Positions 38,319-49,457 of a stretch of 64,000 nt of DNA are shown one piece after another. Both the position numbers and the translations under genes were made by a program. A model generated the notes under the pieces. It was not told the DNA's origin. It saw nothing but the letters and a program-made list of their open reading frames with translations, and did no database searches. Source of the stretch: Methylovirgula sp963708155 (lineage in GTDB: Bacteria > Pseudomonadota > Alphaproteobacteria > Rhizobiales > Beijerinckiaceae); assembly GCA_963708155.1 (NCBI GenBank), contig OY970183.1:1426001-1490000 (forward strand), given 5' to 3'. Position 1 is the stretch's first letter, and every line of letters begins with the position of its first letter.

Positions 38319-39309
38319 CGCCGCCTCTCCGGCGGTAGACGAGCGCGCCCGGCGCCCATAGCGTTTCGAATGCGGTGACATCGCTCAGCGTGTCGGTAGG
38401 GCCGAGCAAGAGCAGGCCGCCGGGCCGCACCGTTCCCGCGAGTTTCTGTTGAGCCTCGCGACGCGCCCGCTCGCTGAAGTAGATGAAGACATTCCGGCAG
38501 AACACGGCATCGAAAGGTTCGGGCGGCGCCGCGTCGGCGACGACGTTGAATTGCGAAAAACGCACGACGCGTTTTAACGCCGGCGTGGCCGCCCGCATTG
38601 GTGAAGCGCTCCTGCCGTTGGCGGCGAGCGGCGGGAAATGATGCAGCAGCGCCGCCGCCTCGGTGCGGAAGGACGAGAGCGGTCCGGTCTCATAGATGCC
38701 CGCCTCCGCCCGCGCCAAGGCGCGGCTGGAAATGTCGGCGCCGATAATTTCAAGCCGCCACGGCGGCAGCAGCTTTAGTCCGTCTTCCGTCACCGCCGCC
38801 TTGCCCGCTTTGGCGAGCGCGTCCAAGGCCAGCGCGGCGATCGAATAGGCTTCCTCGCCCGAGGCGCAACCGACTGACCAGAACCGCAGGAGCCGCGAAC
38901 CCTTGGCGGCGCGTGCGATCATATCGGGCAGCAGTTTCGCGAAAAACGCGAGCTGGGGCGCGTCGCGCATGATGTAGGTCTCATGCACCGTCAGGCTCTC
39001 GATGAGCGCCAGCCATTCCGGATCGCTCGCCGGCAGGGATTCGAGCCGCGCCACGGCGGCTTCGAATTCGCCGAGGCCGACGGGCGCGAAAATGCGCAGC
39101 AGTTTCTCCGCCGCCGATTGCGTGACGCAAAGCCCGCTGCGCTGCTCGGCGCCGACGAGCAGGCGCAGGACAAGCTCCTGGCGGCGATCCTGCGGCGTGG
39201 CGAAACGGGACGGCGAGGGCGCCGCCTGCAACTCGCGGGTCAGCGCGTCGCGGTGCGCGGCCATGGCGTCCTGCAAGATCGCTAGCGTGTTTTCGATCGG
39301 GCGCGCCAC
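38311..39309 (-). CDS. cheR: Chemoreceptor methyltransferase CheR
   Basis: 332 residues from GTG 39309, which has AAGGAG five bases upstream. The catalytic SAM domain has ESLTVHETYIMRD, FWSVGCASGEEAYSIA (motif I), IIGADISSRALARAEAGIY and FDAVFCRNVFIYF (motif IV). It methylates receptor glutamates, opposing CheB. It begins 16 bases after the MCP gene and overlaps the next gene. The N-terminal helical domain is longer than in E. coli CheR. Confidence 0.93.
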   Translation of the reverse strand: MARPIENTLAILQDAMAAHRDALTRELQAAPSPSRFATPQDRRQELVLRLLVGAEQRSGLCVTQSAAEKLLRIFAPVGLGEFEAAVARLESLPASDPEWLALIESLTVHETYIMRDAPQLAFFAKLLPDMIARAAKGSRLLRFWSVGCASGEEAYSIAALALDALAKAGKAAVTEDGLKLLPPWRLEIIGADISSRALARAEAGIYETGPLSSFRTEAAALLHHFPPLAANGRSASPMRAATPALKRVVRFSQFNVVADAAPPEPFDAVFCRNVFIYFSERARREAQQKLAGTVRPGGLLLLGPTDTLSDVTAFETLWAPGALVYRRRGGDA

Positions 39310-39325
39310 AGATCTCCTTGGGGCC

Positions 39326-40423
39326 TCAGGCCCAGATTTCCTTGTACTTGTCGAGTTCGCCGCGCGAATGGCCGGCAAGTTTGCTGAGATCGAGCATGGT
39401 TGCGGTGATCTCTTCCGCCGCCGTGGCATTCGACTGGCCGATCCGCGTCAGTTCGTTGAGGCTCGCGTTGATTTCGGAAATCGACGCCTCCTGCTGGGCC
39501 ATGGCGGTCGCGATCGAACCGATCAGCTTGTCGCTCTGCCGTACGGCGTCGGAAATGCGGCGCATCTTGTCACTCACCTCGCCCGCGAGCGCGACGCCTT
39601 CGCCTGCCTGCGCGGTCGAGCGGCCGACGAGTTCGCCGATCTCCTGCGCCAGCGAGGCGGAATTTTCGGCGAGTTTGCGCACCTCTTCGGCGACGACGGC
39701 GAAGCCCTTGCCGTGATCGCCGGCGCGTGCCGCCTCGATCGCCGCATTGAGGGACAGCATATTGGTCTGGCTGGCGATGCGCGCGATGGCGTCGGCGATA
39801 TAGCGGATCTTGCTGCTGCTCTCGGCAAGGACATTGACGATGTTGACCATGTCGGCCATGCGCGTCATGCCGTCGGCGGCCAGAGTCGCGGCGGCGGCGG
39901 CCTGCTCGCTGGCGAGATGGGTGTTTTTGGCGACATCGGAGATGGCGAGCGTGCTCTGGCTGACGCCGCCCGCGGTCTTGCGCAACGAATTGAGCTGCAA
40001 ATTCGAGCCGTCGGAAACCTGGCTGACCGCATTGCTCGCCTGTCCCGCGGCAACGGCGATGCGGCCGACATCATTGGTGATTTCGGTCGTCAGCGAGTCG
40101 GCGGCGACAGCCTGGTGCTGAAACGCCTCGATGGCCTTGGCCATCTCGCCGATTTCATCGTCGTGGCCGGTCGGCACCGGCGCTTTGACATCGCCCTTGG
40201 CCAGTCTCTTGATCGCCTCGGCGACCATGTTGAGCGGCTTGATGATGAAATGGTTGATCGAGAAGAGCACCAGCACCGTGACGATGGCCGCCGCGATGAA
40301 CCCGCAGATGCCGAGGATACGCAACGTCGGATCGTAAAAGGCCGCCGCGATACTGATGCCGGCGATCGTCGCCGCCAGCGCGAGAAGAGCCATTATCGCG
40401 AAGATCTTAAGCCCCAGCCGCAT
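39326..40423 (-). CDS. Methyl-accepting chemotaxis protein without periplasmic sensor
   Basis: 365 residues from ATG 40423 (GGGAG upstream; ATG 40456 is an alternative). Two hydrophobic helices separated by only a few residues (FYDPTLRI), a HAMP domain (IIKPLNMVAEAIKRLAKGDV) and the MCP hairpin tip IASQTNMLSLNAAIEAARAG. With almost no periplasmic loop it cannot sense external ligands in the usual way; input may come through the membrane or from a partner. It is the only receptor in this chemosensory operon. Confidence 0.92.
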   Translation of the reverse strand: MRLGLKIFAIMALLALAATIAGISIAAAFYDPTLRILGICGFIAAAIVTVLVLFSINHFIIKPLNMVAEAIKRLAKGDVKAPVPTGHDDEIGEMAKAIEAFQHQAVAADSLTTEITNDVGRIAVAAGQASNAVSQVSDGSNLQLNSLRKTAGGVSQSTLAISDVAKNTHLASEQAAAAATLAADGMTRMADMVNIVNVLAESSSKIRYIADAIARIASQTNMLSLNAAIEAARAGDHGKGFAVVAEEVRKLAENSASLAQEIGELVGRSTAQAGEGVALAGEVSDKMRRISDAVRQSDKLIGSIATAMAQQEASISEINASLNELTRIGQSNATAAEEITATMLDLSKLAGHSRGELDKYKEIWA

Positions 40424-40525
40424 TGCTCTCAGCTCCCGGAAATAGATTTTCGGCAAGTCTATACTGGCGGAAAAGGAACCGCACGCACTAGTTGGCGAAT
40501 TCGGCCGACAGCGTTACTGGCGGCG

Positions 40526-42195
40526 CTACTTGGCCAATTCCACCGCCGCGCCGCCCGGCGTCTCGAGCGCCGGGACCTCCTCGTGCGCGCGGGCCTCGAC
40601 GAGCAGCGCCGCGAAACGGCGCAACATCCAGACGATGCGCTCGAACAGGCTGGTAATCGCATAAAGCGCCTGCTGATCCTGCGCCGAGAGGGACTTATCC
40701 GCGGAAACGACACGCCGGCGCATCTGATCGACCATACTGTCGCGGTCGGCGGCCATTTTCTGCAGCAAAGCGAGATCGTCCGCATCGCCGTCGCGGACCG
40801 CCTCATAGGCGACCATCAGGAGAGCGGCGAGGCCCTCGGAGAGATTTTCGGCGAGCGAACGGAGCGCCGGCAGTTCGAACGGTTTGGCCAGCAGGCCGCC
40901 GAGTTCGTGCATGGCCTCGTGCAGCGATTGCAGGAAGCCGTTGCGGGCCTGTCGATTGGCGATCGCGACCAATACTCTCGCGGCTTGCCCCGGCATCGGA
41001 GAGATCGGTGAGAAAGTGGCCGATCGCTTCGTCAAGGGTCGTGGCTGCGGCCAGCACCGTGCCGCGCTCGCGGATCGTCTCGCCGCCTTCCAGCAGATCG
41101 GCGACGCCGAGATAGAGCGGCAGGAAGCTGAAGACGCGGGCCTGTTCGCGATCGACAAGAACGAGCGCGGTCTCCGGCTCGGCGAGTGCCTGATCGTAGA
41201 GGTAGCGCGGCTTCGAGGCGGTCTCTTCGAGTGACGGCGGCGCCATATAAGCGAGGAGCGGATTAAGGGCGCGGTCGAAGACCGCCTGCACCGCGACGGC
41301 GGCGATCTGGCAGGCGAGATAGACGAGCGCCACCTGTTTGCCGATATCGCTGGTGATCAGGCGGATGAGCGCCTCCAGCAGCGGAACGTGAAAGGTGCGC
41401 TCGACGATGACGAGCGGCAGCAGCACGCCGACGCCGAGGATCTTCACGGCAGCCTGCAGAATGGCGAGCTGGCGCGATGAGCCCTCCATGCCGGCCGACG
41501 ACGATATAGGTGCTGAGCCCGGAGCCGACGCTGGCGCCGAGAACCGTCAGCAGCGCCTGGTCGAGCGTGAACAGGCCCGCCGCCGACATCGAGATGGCGA
41601 TGACCGCGACGGTGGACGAGGATTGCAGGGCGACGGCGAGGATGACGCCAACGCCGAAGGCCAGGACGCTCCAGCGCGCTGACATCTGGAAGAATTCACG
41701 CACCCAATCGATGCTGCGCAATTCGTGATTGCCGTCGTGCATCAACTGGAGACCGAGAAAAAGCAGACTGATCGCCAGCAGAGCCGCGACGAAGGGGCGC
41801 CAGCGCGGCGAGCGATCGAGGTTCAGGTAATAGAAAACGCCCGTGGTCGCGGTGAGCAACAGGACGAAGAGATGGATGTCGATGGCAACCGCCAGCACCA
41901 GAACCGAGGTGCCGACATTGCTCCAGACGAGGATCGGCCGGGCCTGGCGCGGCGTGATCATTTCCGCCTTCGCCATGCTCATCAGGATGACGGTGATGGC
42001 GTTGGTGCTCTGGACGAGCGCGCCGGCAAGCGTGCCGATGACGGCGCTCATCGCATAATTGCCGGTCGAGCGGGCCACCCATTGCCGCAGGCTGCGGCCG
42101 GCGAGCTGGCTGAGATTGGCGGCAATGCCCTTGGTGCCGACGAAAAACAGGCCCAGACCCGCGAGGATCGAAGCGAAAATATCGAGGGTCTGCAT
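40526..42195 (-). CDS. Na/Pi cotransporter family protein with PhoU-like tail (frameshifted)
   Basis: About 556 residues. The N-terminal part is an NptA/PNaS transporter with two inverted repeats carrying the QSS/QST signatures (GALVQSTNAITVILMSM; VALQSSSTVAVIAIS) and eight or so helices. The C-terminal 200 residues are helical and PhoU-like (residues around LHEAMHELGGLL and DQMRRRVV). The frame breaks near 41495 (extra C after GTCGG) and near 40995 (extra A), both restored by removing one base. Substrate may be phosphate with sodium. Its place between STAS and MCP genes is unusual. Confidence 0.85.
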
Positions 42196-42289
42196 CCAGC
42201 TTGGCTATTCAGCTGGCATGACAGTTTTACGACAGCCGCGAAGACGGGGCGGCCGCTCCACAGTCGGGCGCTTCACGTTGCCGAGAGAA

Positions 42290-42613
42290 TTATGTGGCCG
42301 AGAGGTTGGAAAGCGCCGCGTCGCGCGAGGGAAGAATGTCGAGAATGCGGTTGAAGCCGCTGATGTCGAACACTTCGGCGATCTGGGGGTTGAGCGAGCA
42401 GAGGACGAGGCGCCCGCCCGCCGACTTCATCCGCTTCGCGGCAAGGAGAACGATGCGAAGACCGGCGCTGCTGATATAGACGAGATCGGCAAAATCGAGC
42501 AGCAGGCGGCGCTGGCCGCCTTCGATCTGCTGCAGCACGTCGCGCTCGAAGGCCGGGCCGGTGACATTATCGATGCGCCCCGCGGGCCGCACTTCGCAAA
42601 TATCGTCCGCCAT
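42290..42613 (-). CDS. STAS-domain anti-sigma factor antagonist
   Basis: 107 residues from ATG 42613. The STAS fold has GRIDNVTGPAFERDVL and the phosphorylatable Ser in DLVYISSAGLRIVLLAA, followed by LVLCSLNPQIAEVFDISGF, as in SpoIIAA/RsbV. It is the natural partner for the RsbW-like kinase (30891) and RsbU-like phosphatase (31811) at the far end of the signalling cluster. It begins 49 bases after the hsdR stop and probably heads the chemosensory operon. Confidence 0.9.
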   Translation of the reverse strand: MADDICEVRPAGRIDNVTGPAFERDVLQQIEGGQRRLLLDFADLVYISSAGLRIVLLAAKRMKSAGGRLVLCSLNPQIAEVFDISGFNRILDILPSRDAALSNLSAT

Positions 42614-42661
42614 ATTCCGAAAGTCCCGTCCGCAATGCTCTGGGGTCGCCACGGATATAGC

Positions 42662-45600
42662 TTATTGCACCGCCCGCAGCAACGCCGACGCGGTTGCGGT
42701 AAGCCCCGGCGCGCTATTTAAGATTTTAAGTATAGCGGACTTCGCCGGGCGGTTTTTTGGAATGGGTAGGGTTGTTTTGGGAAAACGCAGCCCTCGGCTT
42801 GCCGGGACGTCATGTGGAGGGCGGCCGACGGGTAACTCAAAGCTGACGGGCGCGATAGGCTCAGCAGTGCTTTTCCTTATCGCGACTAAGCCACCGCGCT
42901 GTCGTTGATCTCCTAAATCTTCGCTGAAAAGCCGTGCAACCCGCGCTTCGTCAAAGACCCGCTCCGGCCCAGTTGGGGCAATATCGGTAAAAGGTGGTTC
43001 ATAGAGCAGCGCTGGGTCCATCGTCCCCTGATCGGTCAGATGCTCGATGATCATGTTAATGAGCTCGATCTGCGTCGCCGTCGCCGTCCCCGTGGCGAGG
43101 AATTCGCCAAAGGCCTCGTTCACTGCGGCGCGGTCAAGCCCGACGAGGGAGCGAACGAAGCGACCAAAACCCTGGCTTGTTTCGCGGGCCCGCTCGATAT
43201 CGCCCGCCTCTCCGATTCCCGCATCAAGCAGCATTTTTTCGAGTTCGCCGAGGTCAGTTGGCGTCAAGGGCTTACCCTGACGCAGCTTATGAAGGACGAT
43301 ATGGTCCTCATGCGCCTTGAGAAAGTGCCGGGCCTTCTGTTTGAACCGGGCGAAATCAACCTCACCGACTTGCGGCAGATCGAGCTCGACACCCTCGCCG
43401 ATCTCATCAGCAAAGTTTGAATAGACGATCGCCTTCTTTCCCTTTTCGATGTGCTGGACAAGGTCGCGCAGGCGCAGCCGCACAAGCTCCAGCAGCGGCA
43501 CAGTGATGCCTTCCCACCATTGTTCGGTCTGGATCTCCTCGATCAGCGCCGCCTGGTGGGCGATTGCCGGAATGCCCGTTTGCTCTTCAAGCGCCGATGC
43601 GATTTCACGCAGTTGCTTGCGCAGCATATCGAACCGCTTTGAACCCTTCAGCAGCGCGAGTTCAAGCGAGAACATCAGAAGATCGAAACGCTTCGCCTCC
43701 TCGGTACCAAGAGCGTTTGAGCTCTGGCAGCGGGGCGATTTCTTCGATAAGCTCCTGACGGCTGTCATCGTCGATCTCTGTCAACGCTGCTGCGTTCTGA
43801 TATTTTTCGACGGCTCGCCGGTGCTGCCGGACGATGAAATTATCGGGATTCAGACCGGCAATCGTTTCCCGAAGCACCTTCGCCGCGGCGTCGCGAACTT
43901 CTGTCTCGCTCGGCGGCGCATCGTCCAGGCCGCCTGCATGGTAGTCCTCCTGCTCTCCGTCCGCGAAATCCGCTGGGCTTTGCGCGCTTCTTGTCCAGCG
44001 CCCGCACCAGATCGAGCCTTGCCGCGAACAGCCGCTCTGAAAGCGACTTGGCAGCGCCAGCCTCTTTCAGCTCCGGATTGGCGCCAAAGAATTCCAGGTT
44101 CTGGCAATAGTCGAAGACGCGGAAATATTCCTTGTCCTGGCCGGGGCCGAACAGGTCCGGGCAAAGCCGCGTGCCGCGCCCCATCATCTGCCAGAACTTC
44201 GTTTTCGACCGCACCTGCTTGAAGAAGACGAGGTTCACCACTTCCGGCACGTCGATGCCCGTGTCGAGCATGTCGACCGAGATCGCGATATGCGGCGCCT
44301 TGCTCTTCTTCGAAAAATCATCGATCAGCGTCTGCGCGTAGGGCCCGCTCTCATAGGTGATGACCCGGGCGAAATGTCCGGCGAGATGCGGGTAGTCCGC
44401 ATTGAAGCGCTTCTCGATAAATTGCGCATGCGCCTGGTTCTTGGCAAAGATGATCGTCTTGCCGAGCCGGTCGCCGCCTTCGACCTTGAGGCCGTTCTGC
44501 ATCAGATGCGCGATGACGTGATCGACGGTGTCCTCATTAAAGAGCCGCTTATTGACCTCGGCCGCATCGACGCTGTCGGGGATCTCCTCCTCGCCCCATT
44601 CGAGCATGTCCCACTGGTCTTTTTCCTCGTCGCTCAGATCGTCGTAGCGAAGGCCTGAGCGCACGAATCTGCAGCGGCACAGAGATCGCCTTCGGCGGCA
44701 CCAGATAGCCGTCGGCCACAGCCTCATCCAGCGAGTAGGCGTCGGTCGGCACGCCATCTTCGAGATCGAAGAGCGAATAGGTATTGTTGTCGATCTCGTC
44801 CTTGGGTGTCGCGGTCAGGCCGACGAGAAAGCTATCGAAATAATCAAAGATTGCGCGGAACCGCTGATAGACCGAGCGATGCGCCTCGTCGATCACGATC
44901 AGATCGAAATGGCCGGGCCCGAACTTCGCCTTGCCGTCCTGCTTGCCGTCGATCAGCTTCATCATCGTCGGATAGGTCGAAAGAAACACGCGGCCGTCGC
45001 TCGTGCGCTCGGTCACGAGATTGACCGGCGCGCAATCCGGCAGATGCGCCTTGAACGCGCCCGTCGCCTGATTCACCAGCGCGATGCGGTCGGCCAGAAA
45101 CAGCACGCGCTTCACCCAGTCCGGCGCGCATCAAAAGATCGACCAGCGCGATCACCGTGCGCGTCTTGCCGGAGCCGGTCGCCATCACCAGCAGCGCCTT
45201 GCGCTCGCCGTCCTGCTCGAAGCTCCGCGCGACGTTGCGGATGGCGCGGTGCTGATAGTGGCGTTCGACGATCTTGCCGGTTGATTCGCGCTCCGCGAGC
45301 CGCGCTTGCGCGCTGGTGCGGCGCTGGATCAAAAGCTCCAGCTCGTCGCGCTTGTAGAAGCCGCCGATCTGGCGCGGCGGATAGCGCGTATCATCCCAAA
45401 TCCAATGCTCGTAGCCGTTGGAATAGAAGATCACGGGCCGCTGGCCGAAGCGCGCCTCCAGGCAATCGGCATAGAGCTTGGCCTGCTGCTGGCCTTTGCG
45501 CGCGTCGTTGCGCGTGCGCTTGGCTTCCACCAGGCCGAGCGGTTTGCCGTCAGCGCCCCAGAGCACATAGTCGACAAAGCCGATGCCCTCCGTCGTTGGG

Positions 45601-46319
45601 CATGCCCTCGACGCGAAACTCGAGGTCCTCCGGCTTGTCGAGCGCCCAGCCGGCCTCGCGCAGCAGCAGGTCGATATAGCGGTCGCGGGTCTCGGCTTCG
45701 TTGTAGTCGTGCGTGTCGGGCTGCGTCTCGCTCGCGGCCTGCGCGCGGCGGCGACCTCGGCGCGCAGCCGCATGAGTTCCGCGTCGAGATGTTGCTTGTC
45801 GGCAGGAGTTTGGCCAGCTCGCCATTCTTGGCGTCGAGCTCGGCCTGCTGCTGCTTTCACATAGGCGAAGGTCTTTTTCAGCACATCGTCGCGGCGCGAC
45901 AGCGCAGAGGGATCGAAGGCGAGGCCATCGGCCGGTTTGCTTTGCCGCGCATAGGTGCGGGCGAGCCAGAAGCAGACGTGAAACAGCTCCTTCACCGCGC
46001 CTTTGGCGTCGGCCTGCGCGGATCGTCTTTTCCTCATGCACCGCGCGATTGCGCAGGAGTTGATGTATTTCGCCTTGGTGAAAACCGCCTCGCCCGCCGC
46101 GCGGCGAAAGCTTGGCTCATGCAGCAGCGCGGCGATATTGTCCTGATAGGGCAGCTTCAGGCCGGGATCGGTGCGGAACGCCCATTTGACCGCGACTTCG
46201 ACGGCCTTGCCGGCGAAAAACGCCGCTGCCGTTGGGGAAAGCGCCGCCTGCCGCTCCGCCTCCACCGCCGCCTCATGCACGGTTGGGAATTCAGCGGCGA
46301 GGAAGGCGAAATTGGACAT
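42662..46319 (-). pseudogene. hsdR: Type I restriction enzyme R subunit (multiple frameshifts)
   Basis: The fragments in order form one HsdR of about 1,200 residues. N-terminal region from ATG 46319 (MSNFAFLAAEFPTVHEAA), nuclease centre (FVDYVLWGADGKPLGLVEAKR, a D-EXK site), Walker A in MATGSGKTRTV, DEAH box IVIDEAHRSVYQRF, motif VI WQMMGRGTRLCPD and C-terminal EPPFTDIAPTGPERVF. At least seven frame breaks lie between about 46030 and 43750. In life it would translocate and cut unmethylated DNA with HsdM/HsdS. The breaks may be sequencing indels, as in leuS, or real inactivation. Confidence 0.85.
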
Positions 46320-46860
46320 CGAGCTTTGTCCGGTTAGAAGTTGACCTGAAAAGGCGCGGTGCTGGAGGGAGGCGAAGAGCTGCGTCGAGCTTTGCTAAAC
46401 GCTTTTCGCGACCAATTGCGGAGCTGCCTTGCGGTCGCCTTCGCTCGCCTAGCGAAATAACTTGGTCTGGAACAGGCGCGCTGATGGCGATTTCATATTC
46501 TTTTAGCGCGACGCCAAATGTCGAGAACAACCTTAGATCTAGGAAATCGGCATATGTCTTGAAGCAACTCAGAAGAAAACACGGTTCATAATCTCAGATT
46601 TCGGAACCATTATATGCTTGGCACCATCGACGACCACCTCTCAAATCAAAGCAATAGTCATGTTAACGTGCCCGAGTATGATCTACCGAATGCACAGATA
46701 AAAGGACGCAGCAGAAACGTAGCCTATAGTCTGAATGTGACTAGTCGCAGTCCAGCTACGCTCATCGTTTGATCACTGATCAGATGCTCTAGCGATCGGA
46801 ATCGTTATCTCGGCGAGCTGATCTCCGCGATGCAACCATTGACACATCTGACGTCCTGCT
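46320..46860. other. Gap between hsdS and hsdR, no gene supported
   Basis: About 540 bases, AT-richer than average. A 79-codon minus-strand ORF at 46291-46530 overlaps the hsdR start and has no recognisable features. The stretch could be the missing second half of hsdS degraded beyond recognition, but I see no conserved segment. Confidence 0.4.
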
Positions 46861-47499
46861 TCACAGGCTTCCGGTGAATTTACGACACTCGCCAACCAAG
46901 TCGTTAACTGATTCTGGATCCCCAAACATCTCCAGAAAGATCGATTGGGTGAGGCTGTCGAGCAGGTCGAGGGCGCGTTTGCGCTTGCGGCGCAGCGCAT
47001 CCGCCTTGTCCAGGATCGCCGCGATCCGCCGCTGCTCGTCGAGCGGAGGAAGGGGGATTTCGAGACGCCAATTGTACCTTTGTAATAGATGCCTGGTTAA
47101 CCCAGTCTACGCACATTCCTGTCATTCGACGGCGTTCGAATTCGCATTGTAACCAACGATGCAGCATATGCGCGGCATCGGCAATATCGAGCTTTGTCCG
47201 AATCCGCACGAAATGATTGCGAGACGTACAGATCACCAAATCCGCGGAAAAAAGGCTGTCTTTCCAACAAGCTCCGGATTGTTTGTTGCGTTGAATAAGG
47301 ATATCTCCCGTTCGACAATGTAATCTCGCTTAGCCTTTAATAGTCGCGAACCCTCACTTAACTTCTCCCAGGAGATTTCGCCGCTCTTCCTGACGTTATT
47401 CATTCGGAAAGTGTGACCGATTCCGTTGAGTCATCCACATTCGAAGGCGCTTGCAGTTCAAGTGCGCACATCGCCGAAGGCTGACTGTCTGACGTTCAC
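46861..47499 (-). pseudogene. hsdS: Type I restriction specificity subunit, half-length and frameshifted
   Basis: The best-conserved part is the central region EIPLPPLDEQRRIAAILDK, ADALRRKRKRALDLLDSLTQ and SIFLEMFGDP, the standard junction after a target recognition domain. Upstream fragments (NNVRKSGEISWEKLSEGSRL, NHFVRIRTKLDIADAAHML) are one TRD broken by at least two frameshifts. After GDPESVNDLVGECRKFTGSL a stop occurs at 46861, so there is no second TRD. It starts next to the hsdM stop with a GTG at about 47499. Either a natural half-S subunit that dimerises or a truncated pseudogene. Confidence 0.7.
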
Positions 47500-49071
47500 A
47501 GCATCCCCTCCAACTCATCCAGCCCTCGGTGATCTCCTTTTCCAGCGCCTTCAATTCCGCGATGATCTCCTTCGGCGGGCGATGCTCTGCCGCCTCATGC
47601 ACCACCTGCTTGTAACGGTTGATCGACAAATCATAGCCGCCGCCGCGATCTCGGCCTTGGGCACGCAAAAGCTTTGCGCCGTGCGCGGCCGTTCGCGCTC
47701 CGATCCAGCGCGCTCTTTCCAGCGCGCGGCAATGTCCGGCAGATTGTTCTTCGAAAGCTCGTCGTCATTGAGCGCGATGGAGACGAAATGCCCGTCTTCT
47801 TCCTTGCCCGGCCGCGGCCCGATCTTTTCCGGCGGCAGCAATGGCGTGCGCTTGTCGTCGAGCGAGAATCCGTCCGCCTGACAATCGTAAAACCAGACCT
47901 CATCCGTGCCGCCGGAATTGGTCTTGGTGAAAAGCACGATCGCGGTCGAAACGCCGGCATAGGGCTTGAAACACGCCGGACGGCAGTTTCACGATGCCGT
48001 CGAGCCGATGATCCTCGACCAGCATTTGGCGGATCGCCTTATGCGCCGTGGATGAGCCGAACAGAACGCCGTCTGGCACGATCACCGCCGCGCGGCCGCC
48101 GGGCTTCAGCAGCTTCAGGAACAGAGCCATGAACAGAAGCTCGGTCTTCTTCGTCTTGACGACGGCGAGCAAGTCCTTCGCCGTCGTCTCATAATCGAGC
48201 GAGCCGGCGAAAGGCGGATTGGCGAGCACGAGGCTGTAGCGATCGGCATCGCCCGCATGTTCCTGCGCCAGCGAATCCTTATAGCGAATGTCCGGGTTCT
48301 CGACGCCGTGCAGCGTCATGTTCATCGAACCGATGCGCAGCATGGTGCCGTCGAAATCGAAGCCGTGGAACATTTCCTCGTGAAAGTGCTCGCGGCTTGC
48401 GGCCTCGTGAAAAAGCTTTGGGTGATTGTCGCGCAGATATTCTGCCGGCCGCGACGAGGAAGCCGCAGGTGCCGCAGGCCGGATCGCAGATCACATCCTT
48501 CGGCCCCGGCGCCGCCATCTCGACCATCAGCGCGATGATGTGGCGCGGCGTGCGGAACTGGCCGTTCTGGCCGGCGGTCGCGATCTTGCCGAGCATATAT
48601 TCGTAGAGGTCGCCCTTGGTGTCGCGATCCTCCATCGGGATCTCGGCCAAGCAGATCGACCACCTTGGCGAGGAGCGCCGGCGTCGGGATGGTGAAGCGC
48701 GCGCCTTTCATATGCGTGGCATGCGCCGTGCCGTCCTCGGCCATATTGCGCAGGAAGGGAAAGACATGCTCGGAGACGATCTCGAACATCGTCGCGGGGT
48801 CGCCGTTCTTCAGCCGCGACCAGCGCATATCCTCATAGGCGACGCCACCCTTCTTGCCGATACCGTCCTTGCCCTCCGGGAAAATGCGCCGCTCGATCGG
48901 CCGGCCGAGCCGGTTCGCCTTGTTCTCCTCGCGAGTATGGGCCTCATCCAGGCCGCGAATGAAGAGGAGATAGGTGATCTGCTCGATGACCTCGATCGGA
49001 TTGGCGATGCCGCCCGCCCAAAAAGCATTCCAAACGGCGTCGATCTTCGATCGCAACTCCCCTGTCAGCAT
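47496..49071 (-). pseudogene. hsdM: Type I restriction-modification methyltransferase subunit (multiple frameshifts)
   Basis: Pieces in four frames assemble into one HsdM of about 520 residues: N-terminal helical domain from ATG 49071 (LRSKIDAVWNAFWAGG, IEQITYLLFIRGLDEAH), KGDLYEYMLGKIA, SAM motif region ICDPACGTCGFLVAA, catalytic LVLANPPFAGSLD (NPPF) and the C-terminal SINRYKQVVHEAAEHRP ending DELEGML. Breaks lie near 48645, 48445, 47970, 47640 and 47520. It would methylate adenine with HsdS. Confidence 0.85.
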
Positions 49072-49457
49072 TTTGTTGTCGCCTTGGTCCTGCCCTGCCC
49101 TGCCTACCTTGGCATGTCGGCCAGCTGAATTGCCACTTTGCCCCGGGCTGAATTGTCCTCTTATCTGTTTCTGTCCCGGACTTTCAAGAGTCGGAGAGTT
49201 CCGAAGCCAGCGCTGCTATCTTGGACAGGGTGCGTGTCGTTCCTGCTGGCAGCCACTTCGCAGCGACAACGTCAAAGCGCCACTGCTGCACGTCGCGGTG
49301 ATCGGCCATGGCTTCTGTGTAGGGGATGATGCGCGAAGACGGAAATCTCGGCAAAGCGGCGCCAGTCCGCCACCCAATGGGCCCGCGCGCCGTGGCTATA
49401 GCGGAATACCGCGCCGATCGTGCCGCGCAGGCGTTTGCAGGTCTCCAGATTGGAAAA
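49072..49457. other. Region between hsdM and tRNA-Thr, possible insertion-sequence remnant
   Basis: No intact gene. GCTGAATTG occurs twice in direct orientation at 49124-49132 and 49147-49155, reminiscent of the repeated ends of some insertion sequences. Minus-strand fragments in two frames (RLRGTIGAVFRYSHGARAHW; DVVAAKWLPAGTTRTLSKIA) look like a broken coding region I cannot name. Confidence 0.35.

Noticed and set aside
39002..41011. 669-codon ORF antisense to cheR, the MCP and the transporter
   Set aside because: It spans three real genes on the other strand and has no coherent protein features.
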